Below are positions 1 through 4,703 of a DNA stretch of 6,761 nucleotides, in pieces. Under the pieces are notes generated by a model. The model saw nothing but the letters and a program-made list of their open reading frames with translations. It did no database searches and was not told the origin of the DNA. The DNA comes from Erysipelothrix rhusiopathiae (GTDB lineage: Bacteria > Bacillota_I > Bacilli_A > Erysipelotrichales > Erysipelotrichaceae). The stretch lies in assembly GCA_902797585.1 (NCBI GenBank), contig CADBTK010000085.1, forward strand, positions 1-6,761. The letters run 5' to 3'. Position 1 is the first letter of the stretch. Each line of letters begins with the position of its first letter. The translations under genes and the position numbers were made by a program.

Positions 1-102
1 GCATTTCCTAAAAATGCGAAAGCGACTTGTCCGATGTCTCATGCACCAACACCTGTTGATCCAAAACAATTGGAAGAATTACAAATTAAAACACAAGAAT
101 AG
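1..102 (+). CDS. C-terminal end of an unidentified protein (5' truncated)
   Basis: An open frame runs from the first base of the window to a TAG stop at 100-102 and encodes the last 33 residues of a protein whose start lies upstream. The visible tail begins [18 protein letters not shown] and ends in a charged, Gln/Glu-rich stretch ([11 protein letters not shown]). It contains one Cys-Pro-Met-Ser-His sequence that might be a useful family marker, but I do not recognise the family and assign no function. The frame is supported by the absence of internal stops, the charged C-terminus and an intrinsic terminator starting five bases after the stop. The terminator indicates that this gene ends its transcription unit and is separate from the RNA gene that follows. 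Confidence 0.7.
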   Translation, partial: AFPKNAKATCPMSHAPTPVDPKQLEELQIKTQE

Positions 103-106
103 TAAC

Positions 107-137
107 AAAGGATTCCTTGATTTAGGAATCCTTTTTT
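107..137 (+). terminator. Intrinsic terminator of the upstream gene
   Basis: A perfect 11-bp stem (AAAGGATTCCT at 107-117 with AGGAATCCTTT at 124-134) encloses a six-base loop and runs straight into a T tract. It starts five bases after the TAG stop of the truncated gene, so it closes that transcription unit and insulates the RNA gene downstream. Confidence 0.92.
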
Positions 138-181
138 AATTTTTTATAAAAAATATTGACAAAAAAAATAGAGTTGCTTTC

Positions 182-210
182 TTGCAATGCTAATTTTTAG
201 ACTGTATGAT
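182..210 (+). promoter_or_regulatory. Predicted sigma-A promoter of the 6S-like RNA
   Basis: TTGCAA (182-187) and TATGAT (205-210) are separated by exactly 17 bases. The expected transcription start is near A217/A218, which coincides with the 5' strand of the closing stem of the structured RNA. An upstream TTGACA at 156-161 has no acceptable -10 partner and is not used in this call. Confidence 0.65.
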
Positions 211-216
211 GAAACT

Positions 217-372
217 AAGCCCAGGGAACTAACATTTTTCCTACACTTAGAGATACGGGAGACCGGACGTTGTTATTCTGTGTTGAAGGCCTGTTTCGAG
301 CAGGAATCCTAATGTCTAACACAGGTCACCCACCTGTATATACAGGGAAAAGATCTCATCCTTGGGTGGTTA
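217..372 (+). ncRNA. ssrS: 6S RNA (RNA polymerase regulator), probable
   Basis: This intergenic stretch has no open frame and folds by eye into a long, interrupted rod typical of 6S RNA. A closing stem pairs CCCAGGGA (220-227) with TCCTTGGG (359-366). Further in, GAGAT (250-254) pairs with ATCTC (353-357). A large internal loop follows, and then a distal arm in which CTGTGTT (278-284) pairs with AACACAG (318-324), topped by CCTGT/GCAGG (290-294 with 300-304) around a TTCGA loop. The 3' side of the central bubble carries a CACCCACCTG sequence and a small self-complementary hairpin (CCTGTATATACAGG, 333-346), as I recall for Firmicutes 6S RNAs. The length of about 155 nt, its own promoter and the following terminator fit a free-standing RNA. 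In known systems 6S RNA mimics an open promoter and sequesters housekeeping RNA polymerase. SRP RNA, RNase P RNA and tmRNA signatures are absent. Exact ends are uncertain, and the primary transcript may extend to about 404. Confidence 0.75.
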
Positions 373-373
373 T

Positions 374-409
374 AAAAAAATCCCTGAAATTATTTCAGGG
401 TTTTCTTTT
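374..409. terminator. Bidirectional intrinsic terminator between 6S RNA and ttcA
   Basis: CCCTGAAA (382-389) pairs with TTTCAGGG (393-400) around a TTA loop. A run of seven A lies to the left (374-380) and a T-rich tract to the right (401-409), so the hairpin works as a terminator from either side. It ends the 6S transcript on the plus strand and the ttcA transcript on the minus strand. The loop TTA is the complement of the ttcA TAA stop codon, so one arm of the hairpin is coding. Confidence 0.88.
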
Positions 410-1127
410 GCCATAATTTGTATTGATCAGTATTGGTAAGACTGGTAATAAAAGCATCTTGGGCAAATGGGTATTCTTTGTAAAAGGCCATTAGTTTATC
501 TTTTACTGCTTGTCTTTGTGTTACGCCATCATTTGGACAAATTCTTTTCACATTGGGTATTTCATTTTTCTTACAAGCTTGAATAATCTCTTTTTCTTTT
601 AAATAAACCATGGGACGAATTAAATCCATTTCTTGTCTAGACATATATTGTTTCGGTTGGAAAGTAGCTACTTTTGATCCATACATCATATTTAATAACA
701 ATGTTTCGATCGCATCGTCTCCATGATGTCCATAAGCTACTTTATTACATCCATTTTGTTTCGCAATATCAAATAAGATTCCTTTTTTTAGTGTGGAACA
801 TCGAGAACAATTCAAACGTCCATTTTTCATAGGGTATTGTTGTAAGATTTCATACACTTGGGTTTTTTCAATGTGTAAATTTAAGTGATGTTTTTGTGCA
901 AATTCCATCATTAAATGATTTTCTTGTTCATCAAATCCTACATCGACATGGATTCCCATTAATTCAAAATTTTTATTTTCAAACTTTTGGTAGATACTCA
1001 AGGCTACAAAGAGCAACATACTATCTTTTCCACCACTTAAGGCAACACAGACTTTGTCATTATCTTCTATTAGTTGGAAGTCATCATCCGCTTTACGAAT
1101 GGCTCCTAATATATGTTTTAAATCCAT
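390..1127 (-). CDS. ttcA: TtcA-family tRNA thiolation enzyme (PP-loop ATPase)
   Basis: The 245-residue product is an N-type ATP pyrophosphatase (PP-loop) protein of the TtcA/TilS superfamily. The PP-loop SGGKDS is at residues 31-36. A CxxC pair (C107, C110) and a third cysteine (C197, in RICPNDG) match the three cysteines that hold the Fe-S cluster in TtcA. GHHGDDAIET at 133-142 is the family signature after the CxxC. In characterised members the enzyme activates C32 of certain tRNAs by adenylation and replaces its oxygen with sulfur, giving 2-thiocytidine, in the cytoplasm. That this Gram-positive homologue makes s2C32 is inferred. TilS is less likely because the three-cysteine arrangement is present and the protein is short. 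The start is fixed by GAGG (complement of 1136-1139) eight bases before the ATG. The gene is divergent from truB, another tRNA-modification gene, and its stop codon lies in the loop of its own terminator. Confidence 0.85.
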   Translation of the reverse strand: MDLKHILGAIRKADDDFQLIEDNDKVCVALSGGKDSMLLFVALSIYQKFENKNFELMGIHVDVGFDEQENHLMMEFAQKHHLNLHIEKTQVYEILQQYPMKNGRLNCSRCSTLKKGILFDIAKQNGCNKVAYGHHGDDAIETLLLNMMYGSKVATFQPKQYMSRQEMDLIRPMVYLKEKEIIQACKKNEIPNVKRICPNDGVTQRQAVKDKLMAFYKEYPFAQDAFITSLTNTDQYKLWQKKTLK

Positions 1128-1150
1128 ATTCTTATCCTCACATGCATTTG

Positions 1151-1179
1151 ATTATATAGTGTTGAAACCGATTTGAAAA
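1151..1179 (-). promoter_or_regulatory. Predicted sigma-A promoter of ttcA
   Basis: Read on the minus strand, a consensus TATAAT -10 (complement of 1151-1156) lies 17 bases from a TTTTCA -35 (complement of 1174-1179). Transcription would start near 1144, giving a leader of about 17 bases that carries the GAGG ribosome binding site. It physically overlaps the truB promoter on the other strand. Confidence 0.7.
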
Positions 1180-1190
1180 GTAGTTAAAAT
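1162..1190 (+). promoter_or_regulatory. Predicted sigma-A promoter of truB-ribF
   Basis: TTGAAA (1162-1167) and TAAAAT (1185-1190) are spaced by 17 bases. The expected start site, six to eight bases past the -10, falls at 1196-1198, on the truB ATG itself (1197). The mRNA would therefore be leaderless or nearly so, consistent with the lack of a good ribosome binding site. Confidence 0.65.
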
Positions 1191-1196
1191 GAAAGA

Positions 1197-2021
1197 ATGT
1201 TAGATGGAGTATTATTGATTCACAAACCAAAAGGAATGACTAGTCATGATGTGATTAACATCCTTCGTAAACGATATCACCAAAAGAAATTTGGTCACAC
1301 TGGAACACTAGATCCAATGGCTGAAGGGGTATTAGTCATCCTTTGTGGAAAGGCTACAAAAACACTTCAATTCTTAAGTGATACAGATAAAGAATATATT
1401 GCTCAAATTCAATTGGGAACATTTACTACAACCGATGATATTTATGGAGATATCTTAGAAACAAAAGAAATCAATATGGATTTTGATTTCCAAGAAGTAT
1501 TAGATACATTTAAAGGAAAGATTCATCAATTGGTACCAATGACCAGTAATAAAAAAGTCAATGGGATAAAATTATTGGACTATCAACGGAAAGGTTTAGA
1601 AGTTCCAAAAGTATATCAAGATATAGAAATCTATGATATTCAACCAATGGACCCTCTTCAATTTTCTGTTCATTGTTCTTCTGGAACATATGTAAGAAGT
1701 ATTTGTCGAGATTTTGGCTTTAAAACGAATAATGCCTCTTGTATGCAATCGTTAATTCGAACAAAAGTTGGGCGTTTTACTTTGGATCAATGTCAAACTT
1801 TGGAACAATTAGAAAACCAAGAACCTGTTTTATATTCAACGAAATTAGTTTTAGATCATTATCCAATGATTGAACTAGAAAATATAGAACCGGTGGTTCA
1901 GGGAAAAACTATTGATTTAGATTGCCAAGAACCAATCGTTTGTATTACTTATCAAGATCAGCCATTTGCGATTTATGAAAAATGCGAACAAGGGTATCGT
2001 TCAAAAAGGGGGTTATGGTAA
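1197..2021 (+). CDS. truB: tRNA pseudouridine(55) synthase TruB
   Basis: The 274-residue protein isomerises U55 to pseudouridine in the T-arm of tRNAs. It opens with the hallmark N-terminus MLDGVLLIHKPKGMTSHDV, which fixes the start at 1197. The catalytic-loop motif GHTGTLDPMAEG is at 33-44, with D39 as the catalytic aspartate. KEY at 65-67 supplies the expected active-site tyrosine (Y67), and SSGTYVRSICRDFG at 161-174 is the second conserved pseudouridine synthase motif. The C-terminal part (about 215-274) is the short, variable RNA-contacting region. The protein is slightly shorter than many family members (about 300). Two usually conserved stretches are altered: the PPxYSAxK-like element reads VPMTSNKK (113-120), and the segment after the RDFG motif is atypical. 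Upstream bases give only a weak GAAAG ribosome binding site, and the predicted transcription start is at the ATG. The stop codon overlaps the ribF start by one base, suggesting a truB-ribF unit. Confidence 0.95.
   Translation: MLDGVLLIHKPKGMTSHDVINILRKRYHQKKFGHTGTLDPMAEGVLVILCGKATKTLQFLSDTDKEYIAQIQLGTFTTTDDIYGDILETKEINMDFDFQEVLDTFKGKIHQLVPMTSNKKVNGIKLLDYQRKGLEVPKVYQDIEIYDIQPMDPLQFSVHCSSGTYVRSICRDFGFKTNNASCMQSLIRTKVGRFTLDQCQTLEQLENQEPVLYSTKLVLDHYPMIELENIEPVVQGKTIDLDCQEPIVCITYQDQPFAIYEKCEQGYRSKRGLW
2006..2012 (+). promoter_or_regulatory. Ribosome binding site deciding the ribF start
   Basis: AAGGGGG at 2006-2012 lies eight bases before the ATG at 2021 but only two before the ATG at 2015 and downstream of the in-frame ATG at 1982. 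It therefore favours 2021, where TAATG couples the truB stop to the ribF start. Confidence 0.7.
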
Positions 2022-2995
2022 TGGATGTACGAACAATCTCTTTTAATCAACTCCCCAATCTAGAAAAGAGTGCTTGTTGTATTGGGTATTTTGATGGACT
2101 TCATAAAGGTCACCAACAACTTATAAAAAAAGCCAAACAAGAAGCCAAAGACAATCATCTTCTCAGTGGAATGATTACATTCCATCCAGATCCTTGGACT
2201 CTTTTTCATCCAGAAAAACCATTGACACATCTTTGTACTTTAGACGATAAAATGGAATTGGCTCGCTCTATGCAATTGGATGTATTTTATATCCTTGAAT
2301 TTAGTAAAGAATTTGCATCTTTAAGCGTTGATCAATTTCATCAAGTATTAAAAGATATGCATATTGTTAGTTTGGTTTGTGGATTTGATTTTCAATATGG
2401 AACAAAGAATAGTGGAAATATTCAAAGTTTATTATCACAAAAAGATTTTAAAGTTAGTGTGATAGATAGTGTAAATGATAAAGAAGAGAAGATCTCTTCT
2501 AGCCGAATTGAACCTTGTATTGAAAAAGGGGATATGGAAAGTGCCAATGAGTTATTAGGTTATCCTTATTCCATTTCAGGAACAATTGGACATGGATATA
2601 GAAGAGGAACAAATTTATTAGAGATTCCTACAGCCAATTTGGATTACAATGAGGAATATGTTTTACCACAAGTTGGCGTTTATGCTGGTTTTATATTATT
2701 AGATCAAATGATTTATCCAACAATGATTAATGTAGGAAATAATCCAACTTTTGGAAATCACGAATTATCCATTGAAGCTCATATATTGGATTTTAATCAA
2801 AATATTTATGATAAACCGGCTCGTTATTTCTTTTTAGAAAAGATTCGTGATGAGATTCAATTTGATCATTTCGAACAATTAAAAGACCAACTTCATCAAG
2901 ATATACAAACATCAAAAAAGGTGCTTAGTAAATATCAAAAACAGAAGGAACAAATCCATTCGATTTGGATAAATAATAACTTTCAAGAAGAATAG
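2021..2995 (+). CDS. ribF: Bifunctional riboflavin kinase / FAD synthetase RibF
   Basis: From the ATG at 2021 the product has 324 residues, the usual RibF length. It phosphorylates riboflavin to FMN and adenylylates FMN to FAD in the cytoplasm. The N-terminal FMN adenylyltransferase domain (about 15-170) shows the nucleotidyltransferase motif GYFDGLHKGH (22-31), TFHPDP (53-58), GFDFQYG (121-127) and ISSSRI (158-163), the counterpart of the family's SSTRI. The C-terminal riboflavin kinase domain (about 180-305) shows GTIGHGYRRG (187-196), the signature PTANL (203-207), INVGNNPTF (236-244) and SIEAHILDF (250-258) with the likely catalytic Glu252. The start at 2021 is preferred over in-frame ATGs at 1982 and 2015 from ribosome-binding-site spacing, and because the shorter form begins like other RibF proteins. 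Overlap with the truB stop implies co-transcription and coupling; a truB-ribF pair is common in Firmicutes. Confidence 0.95.
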   Translation: MDVRTISFNQLPNLEKSACCIGYFDGLHKGHQQLIKKAKQEAKDNHLLSGMITFHPDPWTLFHPEKPLTHLCTLDDKMELARSMQLDVFYILEFSKEFASLSVDQFHQVLKDMHIVSLVCGFDFQYGTKNSGNIQSLLSQKDFKVSVIDSVNDKEEKISSSRIEPCIEKGDMESANELLGYPYSISGTIGHGYRRGTNLLEIPTANLDYNEEYVLPQVGVYAGFILLDQMIYPTMINVGNNPTFGNHELSIEAHILDFNQNIYDKPARYFFLEKIRDEIQFDHFEQLKDQLHQDIQTSKKVLSKYQKQKEQIHSIWINNNFQEE

Positions 2996-3009
2996 AGATT
3001 TGTTATAAT
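2981..3009 (+). promoter_or_regulatory. Predicted extended -10 promoter of asp23
   Basis: A perfect TATAAT (3004-3009) is preceded by TGT, forming an extended -10. The -35 (TTTCAA, 2981-2986, 17-base spacer) is weak, which an extended -10 can compensate for. It overlaps the last codons of ribF. Transcription would begin near 3016 and give asp23 its own short leader. Confidence 0.6.
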
Positions 3010-3031
3010 TAGAAAGAATGAAGGTGAAAAT

Positions 3032-3364
3032 ATGGCACAAGAATATATTACTTTAAAACCTGAGAACCCAATGGGGTTAGTAAAATTGAATCAAAGCGTA
3101 TTCTCAAGTATTGCATTGAATACAATTCAAGAAGAAAAGGATGTTAAATTGGTTGAAAGTGCAAGACGACCATTTAAGACAGGGATTGTCACATCTATTG
3201 AGAATAACGAATTAAAAATGACCATTCCGGTCAAAGTAAATTACAACGCAAATGTATCAGACGTATGTTCAAATTTGCAAAACAAGATCTTTGAAAGCAT
3301 TTCTTATATGACAGACTTTAAACCAGAGTCTATTGAAATCCAAGTTGTCGGATTTAACTTCTAA
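3032..3364 (+). CDS. Asp23/Gls24 family envelope-stress protein (YqhY-like)
   Basis: The 110-residue protein matches the Asp23/Gls24 (DUF322) fold family. It has the glycine-initiated leading segment GLVKLNQSVFSSIALNTI (15-32), a central strand pair ending in KMTIPVKVNYNANVSDV (61-77), the helix VCSNLQNKIFESISYMTDF (77-95) and the closing strand SIEIQVVGFNF (100-110). Family members are small cytoplasmic or membrane-associated proteins linked to cell-envelope homeostasis and alkaline stress. In many Firmicutes the YqhY branch sits between accBC and nusB and has been tied to fatty-acid synthesis control. Proximity to nusB here supports the YqhY-like assignment, although accBC is not in the window. 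There is no signal peptide or transmembrane segment. AAGGTG (3021-3026), five bases before the ATG, is a good ribosome binding site. The gene has its own predicted promoter and a terminator that begins inside the stop codon, so it may be expressed largely as a single-gene transcript. Confidence 0.88.
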   Translation: MAQEYITLKPENPMGLVKLNQSVFSSIALNTIQEEKDVKLVESARRPFKTGIVTSIENNELKMTIPVKVNYNANVSDVCSNLQNKIFESISYMTDFKPESIEIQVVGFNF

Positions 3365-3391
3365 GGGAATTCTTTTGAATTTCCTTTTTTT
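3363..3391 (+). terminator. Intrinsic terminator at the asp23 stop codon
   Basis: AAGGGAATTC (3363-3372) pairs with GAATTTCCTT (3377-3386) over ten base pairs with a single G-T wobble and a TTTT loop. A T tract runs on to 3391. The stem includes the last two bases of the asp23 TAA stop. It lies only 18 bases before the nucleotidase start, so downstream genes would depend on read-through or on a promoter I cannot see. Confidence 0.85.
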
Positions 3392-3397
3392 AAAATG

Positions 3398-3404
3398 AAA
3401 GGAG
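3398..3404 (+). promoter_or_regulatory. Ribosome binding site deciding the nucleotidase start
   Basis: AAAGGAG at 3398-3404 is a near-perfect Shine-Dalgarno sequence five bases before the ATG at 3410. An in-frame ATG at 3395 lies upstream of it and has no ribosome binding site, so 3410 is the start. Confidence 0.88.
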
Positions 3405-3409
3405 AATCT

Positions 3410-4312
3410 ATGGCAGTTAGTTTTGATGATTATTTAGTCATTGGAATATCTTCTCGTGCTTTATTTGATTTAGAAAAAGCAAATGAAGTATTTGAAACCC
3501 AAGGATTGGATGCCTATCGTGAATATCAATTTCAAAATGAAAATCAAATTCTTCAACCAGGGTCTGGATTTTCCTTGGTTAAGAATTTATTGGATCTGAA
3601 TGAGAAATGTGGAAAGAAACTAGTGGAAGTGATTTTAATGTCACGTAATTCAGCTGAAACTTCTTTACAAATTATTCATTCATTAGAACATTACAAGCTT
3701 GATATAAAACGAATGGCATTAAGTGGGGGAGAACCAATTACTAAATATTTAAAACCCTTTGGTGTGGATTTATTTCTATCATGTCATGAAGTAGATGTGA
3801 ATCAAGCCATACAAAAGGGCTTTCCTGCTGGATTAATTTATACCAATAAAAATGAATATACTAATAATCCGGATGGGCAAATTCGCATTGCCTTTGATGC
3901 CGATGCTGTTCTCTTTTCTAAAGAAAGTGAAGAGATTTATCAAAGCAAAGGATTGGATGCCTTTGTAGAAAATGAAATTAAGAATCGTGAAATACAATTA
4001 AAAGAAGGGCCGATGGCTAAATTCTTATTTAGTTTATCCAACTTACAAAAGAATGCCAAAGACCACAATTTATTGCGTACAGCTATTGTCACAGCTCGTG
4101 ATCGTGATACAGGTGTACGTGTAATTAAAACATTAAAGAATTGGGACATTATTGTGGATGAAGTATTCTTTTTACAAGGTGCTAAGAAAGCAGATATCTT
4201 AGAATCATTTGGAGCAAATATTTTCTTTGATGATCAAGATGTGCATTTAGCTCCAGCAAGTAAAAAAGTACCGAGTGCTCGTGTCCCATATAAGGAAGAT
4301 GATTATGAATAA
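3410..4312 (+). CDS. Cytosolic 5'-nucleotidase, cN-I (NT5C1-like) family
   Basis: The 300-residue protein strongly resembles the 5'-nucleotidase family that includes animal cytosolic nucleotidases IA and IB. Shared segments include ISSRALFDL (13-21), a QGLDAYREYQFQNENQ block (31-46), LMSRNSAET (77-85), SGGEPITKYLKPFGVDLFLS (105-124), FDADAVLFSKESE (162-174), EGPMAKFL (199-206) and VTARD (227-231). The family belongs to the HAD-like fold: D163 and D165 of FDADA are the likely nucleophile and acid/base, and FFDDQD (272-277) the likely metal-binding acidic motif. The expected reaction is Mg-dependent dephosphorylation of nucleoside monophosphates such as AMP in the cytoplasm; the preferred substrate cannot be read from sequence. 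Residues 8-135 and 157-282 look like a diverged duplication. There is no signal peptide or membrane segment. The last eight bases overlap nusB, and the nusB ribosome binding site lies inside this gene's final codons. This family is not part of the common nusB cluster. Confidence 0.88.
   Translation: MAVSFDDYLVIGISSRALFDLEKANEVFETQGLDAYREYQFQNENQILQPGSGFSLVKNLLDLNEKCGKKLVEVILMSRNSAETSLQIIHSLEHYKLDIKRMALSGGEPITKYLKPFGVDLFLSCHEVDVNQAIQKGFPAGLIYTNKNEYTNNPDGQIRIAFDADAVLFSKESEEIYQSKGLDAFVENEIKNREIQLKEGPMAKFLFSLSNLQKNAKDHNLLRTAIVTARDRDTGVRVIKTLKNWDIIVDEVFFLQGAKKADILESFGANIFFDDQDVHLAPASKKVPSARVPYKEDDYE
4292..4296 (+). promoter_or_regulatory. Ribosome binding site deciding the nusB start
   Basis: AAGGA (4292-4296), within the last codons of the nucleotidase gene, is eight bases before the ATG at 4305. 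The ATG at 4299 would be only two bases away, and a GTG at 4275 lies upstream of the site. The start at 4305 gives a protein that begins like other NusB proteins. Confidence 0.7.
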
Positions 4313-4703
4313 AGAAACAAAACAATTAAACCGACATGAAATGCGTGAAATCGCATTAAATAGTTTGTATCAACATTTATTGTTGAATAAAGACATTCGT
4401 AAATGTGTATTTGAATGTATGGATGGCGCTAATGAGATTGATGGATATCTTTACAGCATTACCATCGGAACTGTAGAGCGTGAATATAACTATATTCAAA
4501 AATTGAGTCAATATTTAAGAGATGATTGGGAATTTAATCGATTAAGTGTTATAGAACAAGCCATTTTATTAATGTCAGCTCAAGAAATTTTAGGAAATGG
4601 AACACCTAAAAAAGTTGTGATTAATGAAGCCATTACACTAGCAAAAAAATATTGTGATGATGATTCCTATAAAATGATTAATGGAGTTTTGGATAACCTA
4701 TGA
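4305..4703 (+). CDS. nusB: Transcription antitermination factor NusB
   Basis: The 132-residue, all-helical protein matches NusB in length and pattern. It has the N-terminal RNA-binding segment NRHEMREIALNSLYQHLL (9-26), the helix RLSVIEQAILLMSAQEIL (79-96), and the diagnostic C-terminal block PKKVVINEAITLAKKY (101-116) followed by SYKMINGVLDNL (121-132). With NusE (ribosomal protein S10), NusB binds boxA in nascent transcripts and promotes antitermination on rRNA operons. The gene overlaps the nucleotidase stop by eight bases at its 5' end. Its 3' end overlaps xseA by four bases (ATGA), so translation is probably coupled on both sides. The nusB-xseA-xseB-ispA order is widespread in Firmicutes. 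folD, often found between nusB and xseA, is missing here. Confidence 0.94.
   Translation: MNKETKQLNRHEMREIALNSLYQHLLLNKDIRKCVFECMDGANEIDGYLYSITIGTVEREYNYIQKLSQYLRDDWEFNRLSVIEQAILLMSAQEILGNGTPKKVVINEAITLAKKYCDDDSYKMINGVLDNL

Noticed and set aside
156..161. Perfect TTGACA considered as the -35 of the 6S RNA promoter
   Set aside because: No acceptable -10 lies 15-19 bases downstream (177-186). The TTGCAA/TATGAT pair at 182-210 is better placed for the RNA 5' end.
217..372. SRP RNA, RNase P RNA or tmRNA
   Set aside because: None of their conserved core sequences is present, and the rod-with-central-bubble layout fits 6S RNA.
217..404. T-box or other riboswitch leader, because of GGGTGG followed by a terminator
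   Set aside because: The T-box core sequence is incomplete, and no plus-strand gene follows for about 790 bases; the next gene is on the opposite strand. A free-standing RNA fits better.
896..1159. Plus-strand open frame of 87 codons opposite the start of ttcA
   Set aside because: It lies antisense to a well-supported gene, has no ribosome binding site, and its His/Leu/Tyr-rich composition is typical of the complement of a real gene.
1189..1203. Five-codon upstream frame (ATG AAA GAA TGT TAG) overlapping the truB start
   Set aside because: Its ATG begins within the -10 element, so it would not be transcribed from the predicted promoter, and it has no ribosome binding site.
1982..2020. Longer ribF start at 1982
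   Set aside because: It has no ribosome binding site and extends beyond the family N-terminus; the AAGGGGG site lies downstream of it and points to 2021.
3940..4149. Minus-strand open frame of 69 codons inside the nucleotidase gene
   Set aside because: It is a shadow of the conserved nucleotidase catalytic region, with no promoter or ribosome binding site of its own.
4275..4304. GTG start at 4275 for nusB
   Set aside because: The ribosome binding site lies downstream of it and the extra residues do not resemble a NusB N-terminus; ATG 4305 is preferred.
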